Source: Volvariella volvacea V23 (Eukaryota > Basidiomycota > Agaricomycetes > Agaricales > Pluteaceae). From it: 64,000 nucleotides of DNA. The stretch spans positions 315,800 through 379,799 of the forward strand of contig KB722764.1 of assembly GCA_000349905.1 (NCBI GenBank). The letters are read 5' to 3'. Positions within the stretch are counted from its first letter, which is position 1. Every line of letters begins with the position of its first letter. Below, piece after piece: positions 48,016 to 60,204 of this stretch. Under the pieces are notes generated by a model that searched no databases, was not told the DNA's origin, and was given only the letters and a program-made list of their open reading frames with translations. Position numbers and translations under genes: made by a program.

Positions 48016-48686
48016 TGATGTAACCGTCACGCTCCCTCACGCGCTACGTCACCGCGCGTACGTGACGGTGGGCCATCCGTCCCCGAAAATTCACACTGAT
48101 CCTGACAGTACGGGATCCTTCGTTTGATGTTATACCTTCCAGCGGTCGACGTCGGAGTGCGTATGGGGATCTCAGACTCCTTGGCACTGTCAAATCAATC
48201 CCGGTGTTACTAAACATGCGAATTGCATCATGCTATTGGTTCCACTCTGCCGCAATCTTACGCAGAGTCGAACGCTCCTCGTCCAATCACACAGCTACGA
48301 TGCTGACGGACATATCATGTTCATATCATGCTCTCATTCTGTCATTCGCCCAACGGGACCTTGTGAGCGCTCATGCCTGCTGATTTATTCGCCAGAATGA
48401 CGCCGCCATCCGGTTTGCGATGCCTGATGAGTAACAGAAAAATAATCTGCTTGCACAATAGCGCAACTTATTCGGTTAGTCGGGAGAGGGCCCTGGGGTG
48501 AGGCCGTGTGGCGATTCACGAGCGCATGGTTATGCACTGTTTCGTGACCTACTCAGGGCCATTCGCAGCTCCACTGAGATGGTCACGAAAACGTATATAA
48601 GCCAGGTCAGCTTTTCTCGCTTCGATCCATCCAACCATCCAACTCCCCGGTTGCCTCTCACCTCTCTTCACTCGAGTTTCTCAGCC
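48016..48686. other. divergent promoter region
   Basis: Lies between the OB-fold gene (minus) and carbonic anhydrase 1 (plus). It has a near-inverted repeat CTACGTCACC ... GTACGTGACGG at about 48047-48070 and a TATATAA box at 48594-48600. Confidence 0.4.
48594..48600 (+). promoter_or_regulatory. TATA box of carbonic anhydrase 1
   Basis: TATATAA 87 bp before the ATG at 48687. Confidence 0.4.
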
Positions 48687-49935
48687 ATGAAGTTCGCCTT
48701 TGCTCTCGCAGTCGTTTCTGCTATTTCCACCGCTTTTGCGCCTGCATTTGCAGTCCCCACTCATGCGAATCGCACTCGGGATGACTTCCCAGAGCTCGCT
48801 GCGCTCGTGAGGGGTAATGAGCACTATAGGCAGACTATCAACAGCCAACACCCTGGCCTCTTCAAAGACTTGACCGACAACGGACAGCGTATGTTCTCCA
48901 TCGCGCTCGTTTATTGTCCCAACTAACACGTTTCCCCCTCTAGACCCTCCTTTCACCATCTTCAGGTGTTCGGATAGTCGGTAAGCCGGAACTTGCTATC
49001 GTAGCTATGCATCAGGGTGCTAATTCACTGATTATTGCGCCCATGCTGCAAACAACCCTGCATTTGAACTGCTTTACCTTCACCGTGCTATTCTTGGCAT
49101 GCCAAATGTCATAATCCAGTGTATCCGAGTCTGCTATCTTTTCCGTCCTTCCCGGGCAGATCTTCACCTCTGCAACCATCGCCAACCAGTTCTTGACCTC
49201 TGATCCCAGCACGTACGTTTTTTGCGTTTGCTCCACACGCCAGAACACCGATTTGTGCTCGATTGCATTCAGGTACTCTGCTTTCGCGTATGCGACTGAG
49301 CACCTCCACGCCAAACATGTGATCGTGATGGGTCACTACGGATGCGGTGGAGTTCAAGCCGCAATGCTGCCACCACCTCCTGCCCCCGTTGGTGAAGGTG
49401 ACGAAGCCGTGCAAACCTGGATCGAACCCATCAGAGAGGTCTTCCAAGCCTCAACTCGGTGTGTACCAATTACACAACACCAACTTGCCTAATCGGACTA
49501 ATCTCGCTCCTCTTACGCCATTACTTCTAGTCACGAAATCGTTGCATGGAGGCAGGCTCATGCCAACAACGCCAACCCCCCTGCTCCAGAGATTCATGAG
49601 CGTAAGCTGTCCATTACATAGCTGACGTCTTGGCTGAGCGCCGATCCCTGATCCATTTCCAGCGGCCTTCCGTGCTCTTGTCGAAGAGAACGTAAAAGCC
49701 AATGTTGCACGCATTGTCGCTTCTGAGGCTCTTCATGAGGTCCGTGTCATCGCCTTCCGGCGCTGTTCAGGCTCAACTAAATTCCTTCTTCCCCATACAG
49801 TTGTACGAACACCATACTGAAGTCTACATCCACGGCCTCGTTTACGATATCGAAAATGGCCATGTCTACAACTTGGGCATCTCCTCTGGTCGTCCTGGCT
49901 CTGTCGTCCCCCAAATCGGCTTCCCCCACCCTTGA
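48687..49935 (+). CDS. beta-carbonic anhydrase with signal peptide
   Basis: Zinc enzyme interconverting CO2 and bicarbonate, about 266 residues in seven or so exons. Residues 1-22 form a clear signal peptide (MKFAFALAVVSAIS...), so the protein should enter the secretory pathway. Conserved beta-CA elements: FRCSDSR (CxDxR; zinc Cys near 76, with Asp and Arg), SVLPGQIFTSATIANQF, and VIVMGHYGCGGV (HxxC; zinc His near 132 and Cys near 135). The end is VYIHGLVYDIENGHVYNLG, typical for fungal forms. Tandem with a second beta-CA 520 bp downstream. Confidence 0.88.
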
Positions 49936-50458
49936 GTTTGAGTTGACACGGTGGTAAGGTAGTGGTCAACGCCGAACAATCTGGACTCGATCTACTAGTA
50001 CCTTCTTGTCTACTAGAACGATATAAGAACTACACTATCCATTCGTTAAATACCCCAGAACATTTTTCTCTTCCATTGATGTTGTCTCTGTCGTAGGTGT
50101 ACCGGGCGGAAAACCGCTTGTAATAAATCCCAATTTAATCGCTCCCTCTCCCACCGCCCTCCACGGTCCATCGCGCCCTTCCCACCTGCGAAGCCCGCAT
50201 AGACTCCCAGATCCCACCGAAGCGCTCGACGTTCTTTCATTCCTACTTCTAAGACCACGAACTTACTGCCAACCCGCCAAGGAGCACTTGGCCCGTGCTC
50301 CATTGCAGTGCCAAGCGTGCATGGCAGCGGACAAGGCTTGCCATCACAACAAATGACAGCGTTCACGTTCATGGCCTCCCTTCCACCGCCTCTGTCTCTG
50401 TTCAACCATCGCCTGTTCCATCGCTAGAACTGGTTTCGCTCTGCGCTGACGATTGGAG
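49936..50458. other. spacer between the two carbonic anhydrases
   Basis: No gene supported; promoter of the second anhydrase. Confidence 0.35.
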
Positions 50459-52156
50459 ATGATGCTGTCTCGGAATGTCTCTCGACTTGCGACTGCTGCG
50501 ATACGACGGCCGGGTGCGGGTTCTAACTCGGTTCTGCGCTCAATGTGCCGCGATGGTCGTGTACAATGGCTAGGTGAAAGGACGTATCACCACCACTTCT
50601 CGCTCTCGAGCCATGGTACGTGCCAGCCCCCCTTCAGCACCCAACCCACCCCGACCTCTTACAGTCCTGCGGACATCACATTCCCTCCCCTCGCACAAGA
50701 CGATAACACAGCAAAGGAGAGGCGTGGCCAGCAAGAGCCCAGAACTTGAAGAACTCTACAGGGGGAACCAAAGATTCCTGAAAAGCGTCCGAGAGACCGA
50801 GCCAGAGATGTTGAAGGAGTTGGCTTATGAAGGACAAAGTGAGTTCAACCCTCTTTCTGGCGGTCCCATTCTGCTCGTGGTAGGCGCTTTCGATGCCGTC
50901 AGCGCCATCCATCCACCCGCTTGCGCACATTCTGACCACCCACCGCTCCAGAACCGCCATTCCTGTTCATCGACTGCTGCGATAGTCGGTACGTTCTCCC
51001 AACCTCCCTCGTCCCCAATTAACCAATCACATCGCCGTCCCTCGATATGACGAAACCTCCCACCACCCTGCTCCACGCCTCCATCACGCCATAGCTCAAA
51101 TGAAGCGGCAATCTTCTCAGCGAAACCAGGGCTGATGTTCACAGCTGGAAACATCGCAAACCAGTTCCACGAGCATGATCTGAACTCGTGCGTGCATCTC
51201 CTTGACGCTTATGAGTCGAGGCTAACGCCTCTGTCTCCAAATCTACGAACCACGGTGTCTTTCAATTAACAACCCGTCGACACGTGGACACGGACAGCCG
51301 CTCGATTCTAGCATACGCAGTCGAGCACCTCAAGGTCACGCATGTGATCATCATGGGTCACTACGGTTGCGGTGGAGTTGCAGCCGCGATGCAAGGCCAA
51401 GACGCGGCTGTGGACGCGCACAACCACCATGCACACGCTACGACCATGACTGAAGCGGACACGACGTTGGAGGATTGGATTGCGCCGATACGGGAGGTAT
51501 ATTTGACTTCGGATAGGTGAGTGCTGTACATGTGCATGTGGTTTTGAGGGGGCGTTTTTCTCAGTTGTGTCCTTTCTTTGTTAATATCCGTTTGTTAATA
51601 TCCGCATATATGCTGAATCACTCATTGTTTTATGTTGCATTTCTAGACCGGAAATAGTAGAACGGAGGGAACGCGAAAAGACAACGAAATTGGGGCCTCC
51701 GGGGTTACACGATCGTGCGTCCCCTTTCGCTCGAATAGACCTGCCTGGTTAACATCACTCGCTACCAGCCGCGTTCCGTGCACTAGTGGAAGAAAACGTC
51801 AAGGCTAGCGTGAAAAGATTAGCTTCGTCCAAAATCATTACCTCCGTAAGTTCATCGCGTCCACGTCCACGTCCACGCTACTTCCCGCTCATGCACGCCA
51901 ACACACTTTATAGCACTACAGCAACTTCCGTGCTCCGAGTCACGTCTTCGCTGTCCTGGACGACACCGCGACAGCAGACACGACACCACCTCTGGCGCCA
52001 ACACCTGAGGTGACGGCGCCAAAGGACGTGTTCATCCACGGATGGGTATATGACATTGAAGACGGGCATGTATCGGATCTAGGCGTGTCGGTTGGGCCGC
52101 CGGGCAAGTCGTTGCCTGAGATGCCGTTTCCTCCTGTCGAGGCACGGAGGACGTGA
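50459..52156 (+). CDS. beta-carbonic anhydrase, probably mitochondrial
   Basis: Second beta-CA, about 320 residues. The N-terminus (MMLSRNVSRLATAAIRRPG) is Arg/Ser/Ala-rich without acidic residues, like a mitochondrial presequence. Exon 1 ends at a donor near 50613 and joins TCCTGCGGACATC (acceptor CTTACAG) in phase 1. Catalytic elements: FLFIDCCDSR (CxDxR), GLMFTAGNIANQFHEHDL, SILAYAVEHL and VIIMGHYGCGGV (HxxC). A His/Ala-rich insert (AHNHHAHATTM) follows. The C-terminal region reads DVFIHGWVYDIEDGHVSDLG and is extended compared with its neighbour by APTPEVTAPK. The gene has about eight exons; the last begins after CTTTATAG. Confidence 0.85.
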
Positions 52157-52752
52157 GATGCATTGAAGGGGTTAATGTCGCATTGCTGTCTTGCTTTGTC
52201 GCTATTGTAGATGATGTGTCGAACATGTAGCTGCGTCCGTGAATATCCGATTATGTACGATACAGGAATTACCGCACAATGGGGCTGCAGAAGAGTCAAA
52301 ACAGTGATACGTATGTAGTATGGAAAGAGTTCAGAATAATGGGAGCTAAGAAGCCAAGACCGACATGGTCGGAGAGCGCCCACCAAGAAATCAAAAAATC
52401 CATCACGATGCAACGAGGTAATGTATACGTCGCCAGCGGCCGTCAGGCCAGTCCCTGCCCCTGCCAGCTAAATGACTCGACCAACGACCGTCGCCTCCGC
52501 TTCCCCTCCCTCCTTCCCAACCAGTGATCGCAAGGGTATTGGGGGGACAATTAGGTGAATTCCAACCTAGAGCAATAAAAAATTGGGGTATCGATATTGG
52601 GTATGCGTATGCGATTATGAGTACGAGTACGGCTTTTCCCAATCGTCCAATGTCCATTTCCACCCCCCTCAGCGCAACCTCGATGGCTTCAAGCCTCGAG
52701 CCTCCCGACATCTCCACCCCCACCTCTTCTTCCGTCCGCAGCGTACTCACAC
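52157..52752. other. convergent 3' spacer
   Basis: No gene supported between carbonic anhydrase 2 (plus) and CFEM gene 3 (minus). Confidence 0.35.
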
Positions 52753-53425
52753 TCACAGCACGAGCACACCGCCAACCAGGGCTCCAAAGGCACTCAGGCC
52801 GAGTGCGAGAACGGATGACTGCATATTGGGCGAGGCATTGTTGTCTGAGCCTTGTTGGCCGGAGCCTGTTCCTGAACCAGAGTCGGTGTTGGGGCTGCCA
52901 GTTCCAGATGTGGTGGATGGACGAGGAGTCGGGACACCAGTGACAGAAGCAATTCCTGTGTCTATGACTATGAAAAAGAAGAGTCAGGATGAGACGGAGG
53001 GGTTGGCTGAGCGAGGACATACGTTGACCGCAACCTTGCTGGAAGGCCTCTTGGATGGTTTCTACATCTCTTGGTGTACACGAGGTCGAGGCACAGGCTA
53101 AGGCGCTCTCTGCCAGTCCAGGGGATGTACACAGACAAATATCGTCGTTACTGACAACGGTTACGTATCCAGGTCAGCACGAGCGCTAGCGCAAGCAACG
53201 AGGAAGGGAGACAAAGGACGAATGGACGTACACGTCACACAAAAAGTCAGTCGCAGCGGCGCTCAAACACTCCAAAAGACAGTTTCGGGGCACTTCAGTC
53301 GGGCCCTCGAGATCCGTCGTGGTCGTCTCGGGGATTAGACTCAGACTCGGGCTCTGAGCGTTTACGGTGACGATCACGGAAGCGAGCAAGGAGAGGACGG
53401 CCGGAAGGATGGGATTGACGAGCAT
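52753..53425 (-). CDS. CFEM-type secreted, GPI-anchored protein 3
   Basis: Exons 53425-53232, 53150-53023 and 52967-52753; 178 residues. Signal peptide (MLVNPILPAVLSLLASVIV..., ending NAQ), then an eight-Cys CFEM domain (NCLLECLSAAATDFLC; DDICLCTSPG; ACASTSCTPRD; QQGC), a Gly/Ser/Thr-rich linker, and a GPI-type tail (GLSAFGALVGGVLVL). The two intron positions and phases match the other CFEM genes. Divergently transcribed from CFEM gene 4 across 429 bp. Confidence 0.82.
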
Positions 53426-53854
53426 GGTGAACGCAGCAAGCAGCAGAGGGTGATGGTGGTGCGGCGGTTCAAGGGGTGTGATGGGCTTGTTAAAAAGCGT
53501 TTGTTGTTTTGATGCAGTGTGTCTTGGGCTTGGCATCATCAATCAATTTCTCTGCCGCCTTGCCAATGCCCATCACTGCTGCCCATCGACGAGCACAGCA
53601 GCCACCCGGGTCACGTCGACGGCCGTGCGCGTCTTGGAGCGACGCCGATCGCGTTGCGCTAAAATTGGTCGCTCTCAGCGAGCTCGCGTTACGTCATTGC
53701 GAGCGTGCAGGCTCTTTTTCGCGCGCAGATGGCCAGCAAACCCCTTTCTAGCTGCCTGTATAAAGCCCGCCCAGCAGCGCCGCCCTTTCCTTCTCCCAAA
53801 CCACGACTTTGACTCGCTTTCACGCTTTATAAACTGTTGATCACCACGACGACG
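53426..53854. promoter_or_regulatory. shared divergent promoter of two CFEM genes
   Basis: Bidirectional intergenic region of 429 bp. TATAAA at 53759-53764 is 91 bp before CFEM gene 4. A CRE-like half (TTACGTCA) lies near 53699-53706. A single region could co-regulate both genes; this is inferred from geometry. Confidence 0.45.
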
Positions 53855-54607
53855 ATGTTGTTCAATACGCGCTTTATCGTCATCGCAAGCCTCTATTCGA
53901 CGTGCGCACTCGCCCAGAGCAGTGCCAGCGCCTCAGACTCGCCAGTCGAGACTCTCACCCCCCTCCCCAGCACCCGCACCACATCGCTGCGCCCCACCAG
54001 CACCGGTGCCTCCTCTGCCTCCGCTGCCCTTCCTTCCGGGGCATGTTTGCAAGCCTGCATCGTTCAGGGTGCCAGCCGCTCAAGCTGCGACCCGTAAGTA
54101 CCACCCCTCTCGTCCTCGCCGGCGGCTGACCATTGGGTACTCGCAGCACGGCCGACGCTTCCTGCGCCTGCACGGACACCACGTTCCAGAACGAGGTCCT
54201 CAACTGCCTCAACACCAACTGCCCAGAGGAGGCCGCAGACGCATTGGCACTTCAGCAGCAGAACTGTGCCGGTACGTCCTTCCTTCCCAGCCACCCCCAC
54301 CGCATATACTCACCCTACCCCTCTCCACGCAGGCGTCAGCTCAGGCGCTCCCCGCTCTTCGTCGTTCTCCCTCTCCCTACCAGCCAGCATCACCCGCTCA
54401 GCCTCGAGCGCTTTATCGTCCACCTCGGCCTCCCTATCCCGCTCGGTGTCAGCCAGCGGCTCCCGTTCTCTCGCTAGCCCCTCCAGCACCAATGGTTCGG
54501 GCTTGAGCCCCAACGGAGCTCCCAAACTGGGCATCGACGCCTCTCAAGGCCTCGCTGCTGTTGTGGTCGCTGTTGGCGGTATCGTCGGTGCCATGATGGT
54601 GTTTTAA
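53855..54607 (+). CDS. CFEM-type secreted, GPI-anchored protein 4
   Basis: Exons 53855-54093, 54147-54271 and 54333-54607; 212 residues. Signal peptide (MLFNTRFIVIASLYSTCALAQ), Ser/Thr-rich spacer, and an eight-Cys CFEM domain (ACLQACIVQGASRSSC; ASCACTD; NCLNTNCPEE; QQNC). A long Ser-rich stalk and a GPI-type tail (AAVVVAVGGIVGAMMVF) follow. The start is the only in-frame ATG before the leader. Confidence 0.85.
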
Positions 54608-56682
54608 TCTCTGGCCTTGGAGGATCGACATCGATGACGCGGCTCCCCGCTTTTTCTTCTCTTCTTGATCATTTTCTGTCCAACTCGTGTGTCGTTCGTT
54701 TGGGTCTGTGTGTTTCGTTTGTGTGTATATATGGACTTGGGCTCGGACTTGGATCGCGTAGTGTAGCATTGGAATCGTGTATCTCTGTTCAGCGAACGGA
54801 CTTGGGTTGTGTACATCGCTATAGTGTAATATATCAGATACTAGACGGACAATGCGTTGGCTGAAAGTGGATTATATGCGCAACAGGACCTGCTACTACG
54901 CATGCACTCGATGCGCATATACTCACTATGACATCGGCAACACCAAGCACAACACCTAATCTCGCGCTTGTCACTGTCAAAATACCAGCACGAGTCAAAC
55001 CGCAGGAAGCAGCTTATATTGCATGCCATGACGCAGGTCCATATGCACATACTCGAGTATACGGGCTAGCGAGCCAATTTTATACATCACAACCCCGGGG
55101 CCGGACCGGTCGTGGATGGTACAAGCCAGCTGGCAAGTTATTGTTTCTACGGCCGAGACATCAAAGCGTTGCCGGCGGTTCCTCCAAAAGGCTGGAGCAG
55201 GCAGAGGGTATCATGGTGAACGAAAAACGAATGTGATATGCATACGAAGAGATGTCGACCTATATGTACACACATATACCAAACGAATGAACAGCCCTAG
55301 GCAAATAAAATGAGATGAGACAAGACAAAGGGAGGTGGTACTGTATACTGTCGCGGTGTCCGATGCGTGCATCGACGATAAAATAAGGAATGAGAGGGGG
55401 CGTATGTACGAGGTGGGTGGGGTGAACGAAGAGGCGCCCAGCAGAGTCTCCCGAGAAGGACACGAATGTTCAGAGGGCGAAGACTTGAAGGGGTGACGGC
55501 GAGGTATCCACTCCACAAGGAGATAGCGGGAACGACGCCCAGTTGGCCACATTGGACAAGCCAGGACAAGACAAGACTGCGCAATAGTCATGACGAGCAC
55601 AAGGCCGATGGCAGTGTCAAGGACCCTCGAGCTGTGTGTGTCGATGCGGCAGACCCGGGCTTGCGAGCGTGGGTTGGCGTTGGTACTTTTGATAGGGGCG
55701 GGGAGATGGTGGTATGTAGAGAGAACGAAGAGTGCAAAAAGCCACACGATATGGACGGGTATGCGGTAGGGACATAGAAAGAACGAGGGACCCAAAGGAA
55801 ACGAGGGGCAGAAAGCGTCCCGAAAAGAGGGGACACGCAAAGGGTACTATCCTTGAAGCTGAAGCCGAAGCAGTGCACGATATCGAGCGAGGAACAGCAC
55901 AGGGGCGAAAGTGGGAGCAAGGTGTCCGAGTCGGAAGGAAGCAGGGTGATGAAAGATACGAATCAGGATGGACGACGACAATGAGGCCACAAACAAAACA
56001 TGCGATAGATCGATCGTTCTAGGTTGAAATGGACGGGGCTAGCGTGATCCGGCACACAGGTCTGCATAAAAGCAATCTCATTGTCAGTGAACATTGTTTG
56101 ATGGAGGCAAAAAATTGACGGGATGAAAGAAACGGACAGAAGGAAAGGGGAAAGGGTCCGATGGTGTCCATGTATTGACACGCAGGTATGCCGGATAGCG
56201 AGCACTTGCCACAAGACAAACATGCATTCTATTACCTGAGGCGGTCCATTGACACATACGGAATGAGGGGTCAAAACAAGCAAAATATAGGTGGATAGAT
56301 TATAAATATACAGCACCATTCTGTCATACACGTCCACCGAAACGAAAAAGGCTATGTCATGAGGATATGTCGTCAAGTGAAAGCCATTCAAGCTACCACT
56401 GGTGATATGTGTCATAAAGCGGGCGATTAAAAATAAAACAAAGGAATCCTGCCGTTTTGGAGGGGAAGAATATACGGGAGAAGTATAAGATGTGTCCTTA
56501 CCACAGTACAAGAGCAGAGATTAGAAAATCGAAGGAGCAGAAAGAGATGGAGTATGGTGATGCCGAGATGCGGTGAGATGACGAGGAAAGCAGAGCGAGC
56601 ATGGGGGGTGAGATAACAAAGATGAATGTCGAGAGACGAGAACCCGAGGAGAGAAAATGAGTCGCTGAAATCCCTGAGCGCA
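54608..56682. other. 2.1 kb gap, no gene supported
   Basis: Long minus-strand frames exist (for example about 55211-55840) but are low-complexity and lack splice or domain support. Part is likely the 3' untranslated region of the G-alpha gene. Confidence 0.4.
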
Positions 56683-58123
56683 CTACAGAATACCCGAATC
56701 TTTTAGCGCGTTCTGTAGTATTGTCTCCTTGACGGCAGCGAATACGAGTCGAATATTTGAGGTATCGGTTGCTTGCGTTAGACTGAAATCGACGGTAATT
56801 AGCTAGATCCCGAGCGCGGTACGGAGTGACGTACTGTGGGTATACGCTGAGTTTTGATCGATTCGTTTGCATAAACTTCCATAGAATATATTTCGCGGCC
56901 TTGTTGACATCGCTTCCGCCTGCGTATTCTGGGAAGAATTTCTCCAGAGGCACCTGTAGCCAAAGTTGGAATGCGTGAGAAGGGAATGGGAACGATTGAC
57001 TGACCTTTGGTAGTTTGTGCTTGAAGACGTCAATCTTATTCAGGAATAGGATGACGGACGTCCGTAGGAACCACCGTGAGTTGATAACGGACTCGAATAG
57101 CACTAGTGATTCGTTCATCCGATTCTGATGGATGGGGGCGATTAGTTCCTGCCCGAAAAGCCACCACGGAATCATACCTGGTTCTTCTCCTCTAATAGCA
57201 TCTGGTCGTACTCGCTCAACGCAGTACAGAAGATAATGGACGTCACACTCTCGAAACAATGGATCCACTTCTTGCGCTCCGACCGTTGACCGCCGACATC
57301 AAACATGTGTATTCTGCCAATCGTTATAGGCAGGTTGGCTGAGGAAAGGGAGGAACTTACGAGAGTGTGCCCATGGCAAATCGCGTCTCTGTGATCCCCA
57401 TACTTTTCTGTCGCGCGCGCAGGACGTCGGTCTCGTTCGGGATATATCCGGGGGTACCTATCCGCATGACCTCGCCAAAGAAGCTGTACAGCAAGATTCA
57501 CACACGAGGGCGAAACAAACCGAGTCGGGACACGTACTAGGGCGCGCTATCCATCAGGTAGAACTGGCTAAAGTGCTCGTCCATGATTTTCGGTATGATC
57601 GGATCCTTCCACAGCTGGTTGATGGCCTCTGCGAGTTCTGGCGGGAAGAGGATGTTGTCGCTGGATTCCTCTGCCTGGTAAGTCAGGATCTTCTGTGCGA
57701 GGGCCTGGACGACTGTGTAAGTGCACCAATCGCGGGAATGGCAGCGTATATGCGCTCGGAATACGTACGCGGTTGGCGTATTCCTCGGGCTCTAGCTTGG
57801 CTTTGTTCATGTAGTTGATGACCGCATGCGCGGAGTCGATTATGTTCTTGTATATTATTGGGCGATACTCGGCAAGATCGGCCTGAGAGAAGCCCCCTTG
57901 ATGTATGATTTTCATCTGCTTTACTATAGTGCTCTTTCCTGATTCACCGGAGCCTGGGGAAGGGAGTTGACGGCGGTGGGCAGTTGGAGGAGGAGAGGCA
58001 CGCACCAAGAAGCAAAATTTTGCATTCTCTGTTGTACTTTTTGTTGTCCTCCTCAATCTGTTTATCTATTGCGTCGGAGCGCATCTTGTCTTCGCCGGAA
58101 TTTGTGGACATGCAGCTGCCCAT
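56683..58123 (-). CDS. heterotrimeric G-protein alpha subunit
   Basis: Multi-exon G-alpha of about 355 residues that relays receptor signals at the plasma membrane. The N-terminus [10 protein letters not shown] has Gly2 (myristoylation) and Cys4 (palmitoylation). G1 P-loop GSGESGKST; switch I around [16 protein letters not shown] with the catalytic Arg; switch [16 protein letters not shown]4 FLNKIDVF; G5 TQATDT; C-terminus [11 protein letters not shown]. The last exon begins after TTTCAG and restores YPHLTQATDT. Group III (cAMP-type) fungal G-alpha is my best guess from the C-terminus. One residue in switch I is unusual: Met where the Thr of a TTG/STG motif is common. Confidence 0.92.
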
Positions 58124-60204
58124 GATTGGAGTCTAAGATGTGGGTTGGGACGGGGGAGATGGAGGACGAGAGAAAGAGAAAGGACAGATGATGAGGCGCA
58201 AGCGAAGGAGGGCGGGCGTGGAGGTGGGATGTGGTGGAGGACGATGTGAGAGAGTGGAGGAAGGGTGGTGGGCGACGACGGCACAGAAAGGAAGACTGTT
58301 ACCCTCCATTGCTCGTTATTATGTAATTCAATATATTAGATAATTCATTGTCTATCATTCCCGCGTCCGAATCCCTTTCCGGCCATCATGAGCACTCATC
58401 AGAAGCAGAGAACATTCAGCCGGGGCCCAGTGGCCGAGCGAGGCAGACAGTCAGCCTGCCAGCGCTGGGTCTGCGCTGGAGGAGGAGAGTGCGCTCGGCG
58501 TGCTGGAGGCAGGCTGTGGATGTGATGCTCATCTATCCATATATGGGCATTCGAATTTTTTCATCAATCCTGTCTGTCATTCCCCAAATAACAACCAGCC
58601 CTTTGCTAACCATTTTGGTCGCACTAATCCGCCACGCTGCGTCCTGTGCTGAAACGCTGGGTCGCCGCTACAGTCGTCAACCCGACAAGCCGTCACGCCT
58701 CCGTCTCTTCATTTCCTCGACCCTATCCCATTCGATGCTGCCGGTACTTCAGATCCCATTGTCCGCTAAATTGCAGCGTCGCCACCGGCATGCCCTCGTC
58801 CGTCTAATCTGAACTGTTCTTGGCTGGCGCTGCGCTAGCCGCCTGGAGCGGCGCCCACCAATTCTATTGCACAGACGCGCATGCATTCAAGCACTGACGT
58901 GCCCAGTGACACTGACACGGCTTCAAAAAACGCCGAATGCGTCCCCCGCAGCACGTCCAACGTCCATTGGTCCTCGTGAGCTTGTCATGATCGAAGCGGG
59001 CTGGTCGACCCACATTTGTCAGGCATTCCAACTGGAGTGATATTAAATGCGGCGAAACTTCTGGAGTTCGTCTTCCCTCCCTATCAGACTACACGGGCCT
59101 AGGGCCAGGACCTTTCATATATCACTCCCGTTCGGCATGTGTTGTGTTAGCATATCCTTACTCATGAGGGAAGAACCCATTTGCTGAATAGCAATGTGCT
59201 TCGTGATGGAGGGCGGCCTTCTATCTTCTTCCCTTTATCGTCCCAAGTTTATCTACGAGTTTCTCATGAGATCCCGGAGCCAGACTGCCAGATCATCATC
59301 GCGTTTAAAATACTATACCTGTACAGCTTCGCGATCGTGTTTCCCATTTTGACATGCAATTTATCAGTTGACGCCTTATCAGATAATTCCCCATAAACCC
59401 CTTGTCGCCCCGACTCCGAAAGCAATCGCAGGTCCTGTCATTGGCCCCTCCCCACGTATCAGAATACAATGCCTCTCGATATTCCCCAAATTTTAATCCC
59501 GCAATTTCTTTCCCATCGCCTCTTCCTCGCCACACGCGATTATCGTAAATGGCATACTTGCGGTACCACCACACGTCATCATCACTTCGGACTCGAATAC
59601 TAGTGCAGCACTAACCCCATCCGTCACGAGATCCGGACCAAATGCCAATTACAGGACACCCATGAACATTTCCACTTTTGTCCAATTCGTCCGAGATATC
59701 AGCTCGTTGTTCCAGTCAAGTCAGCTCCCTGTTTAGGGTCGACCATAGCCAAGTTCTACGACTCTAGGCCTGCAATCGCACTCCTCCTGCGCAGTAGCCA
59801 TGCCACCGGAATACAAGGTCACCTTGTTTCTTGAACGCTTAAAACCCAAAATGCTGTGGGTGCGTCTCGACGCTGGATCATGATCAAAAGTAGTCATCGT
59901 CAGTTGCCTCATTCTCGCCGACGGGTGTTGGGATGGAGAGTTGTCGCGGGGATGGATTGGCAACTGACGTTTGCGGCGCTCGGCTTGCAAGAGAGCGGGG
60001 GTGCTTGTCTTTGCACCGCGTTATCGACGATGCACATTTGCCGCCACAGAGCATGTCGTTGACCGAATAGGATCAGAGAATATCCTGACAGCTAGCAATA
60101 AATTAGTTTGAACGCGAGCGATCAAGTCAGGACTAGTAGAGTTCAAGGTCTAGACTGCAGCTCCTGTCGAGGCGCTTTCTGCGTAGCTTCTCATGCGACC
60201 ACAT
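58124..60204. other. 2.1 kb gap, no gene supported
   Basis: G-alpha promoter and beyond. A plus-strand frame at about 58348-58812 shows no domain and is not accepted. The rest holds only short frames. Confidence 0.4.

Noticed and set aside
55211..55840. 209-codon minus-strand open frame.
   Set aside because: Low-complexity, no domain, no consistent start or splice context; lies in the 3' region of the G-alpha gene.
58348..58812. 154-codon plus-strand open frame upstream of G-alpha.
   Set aside because: No recognisable features; more likely promoter or leader DNA of the minus-strand gene.
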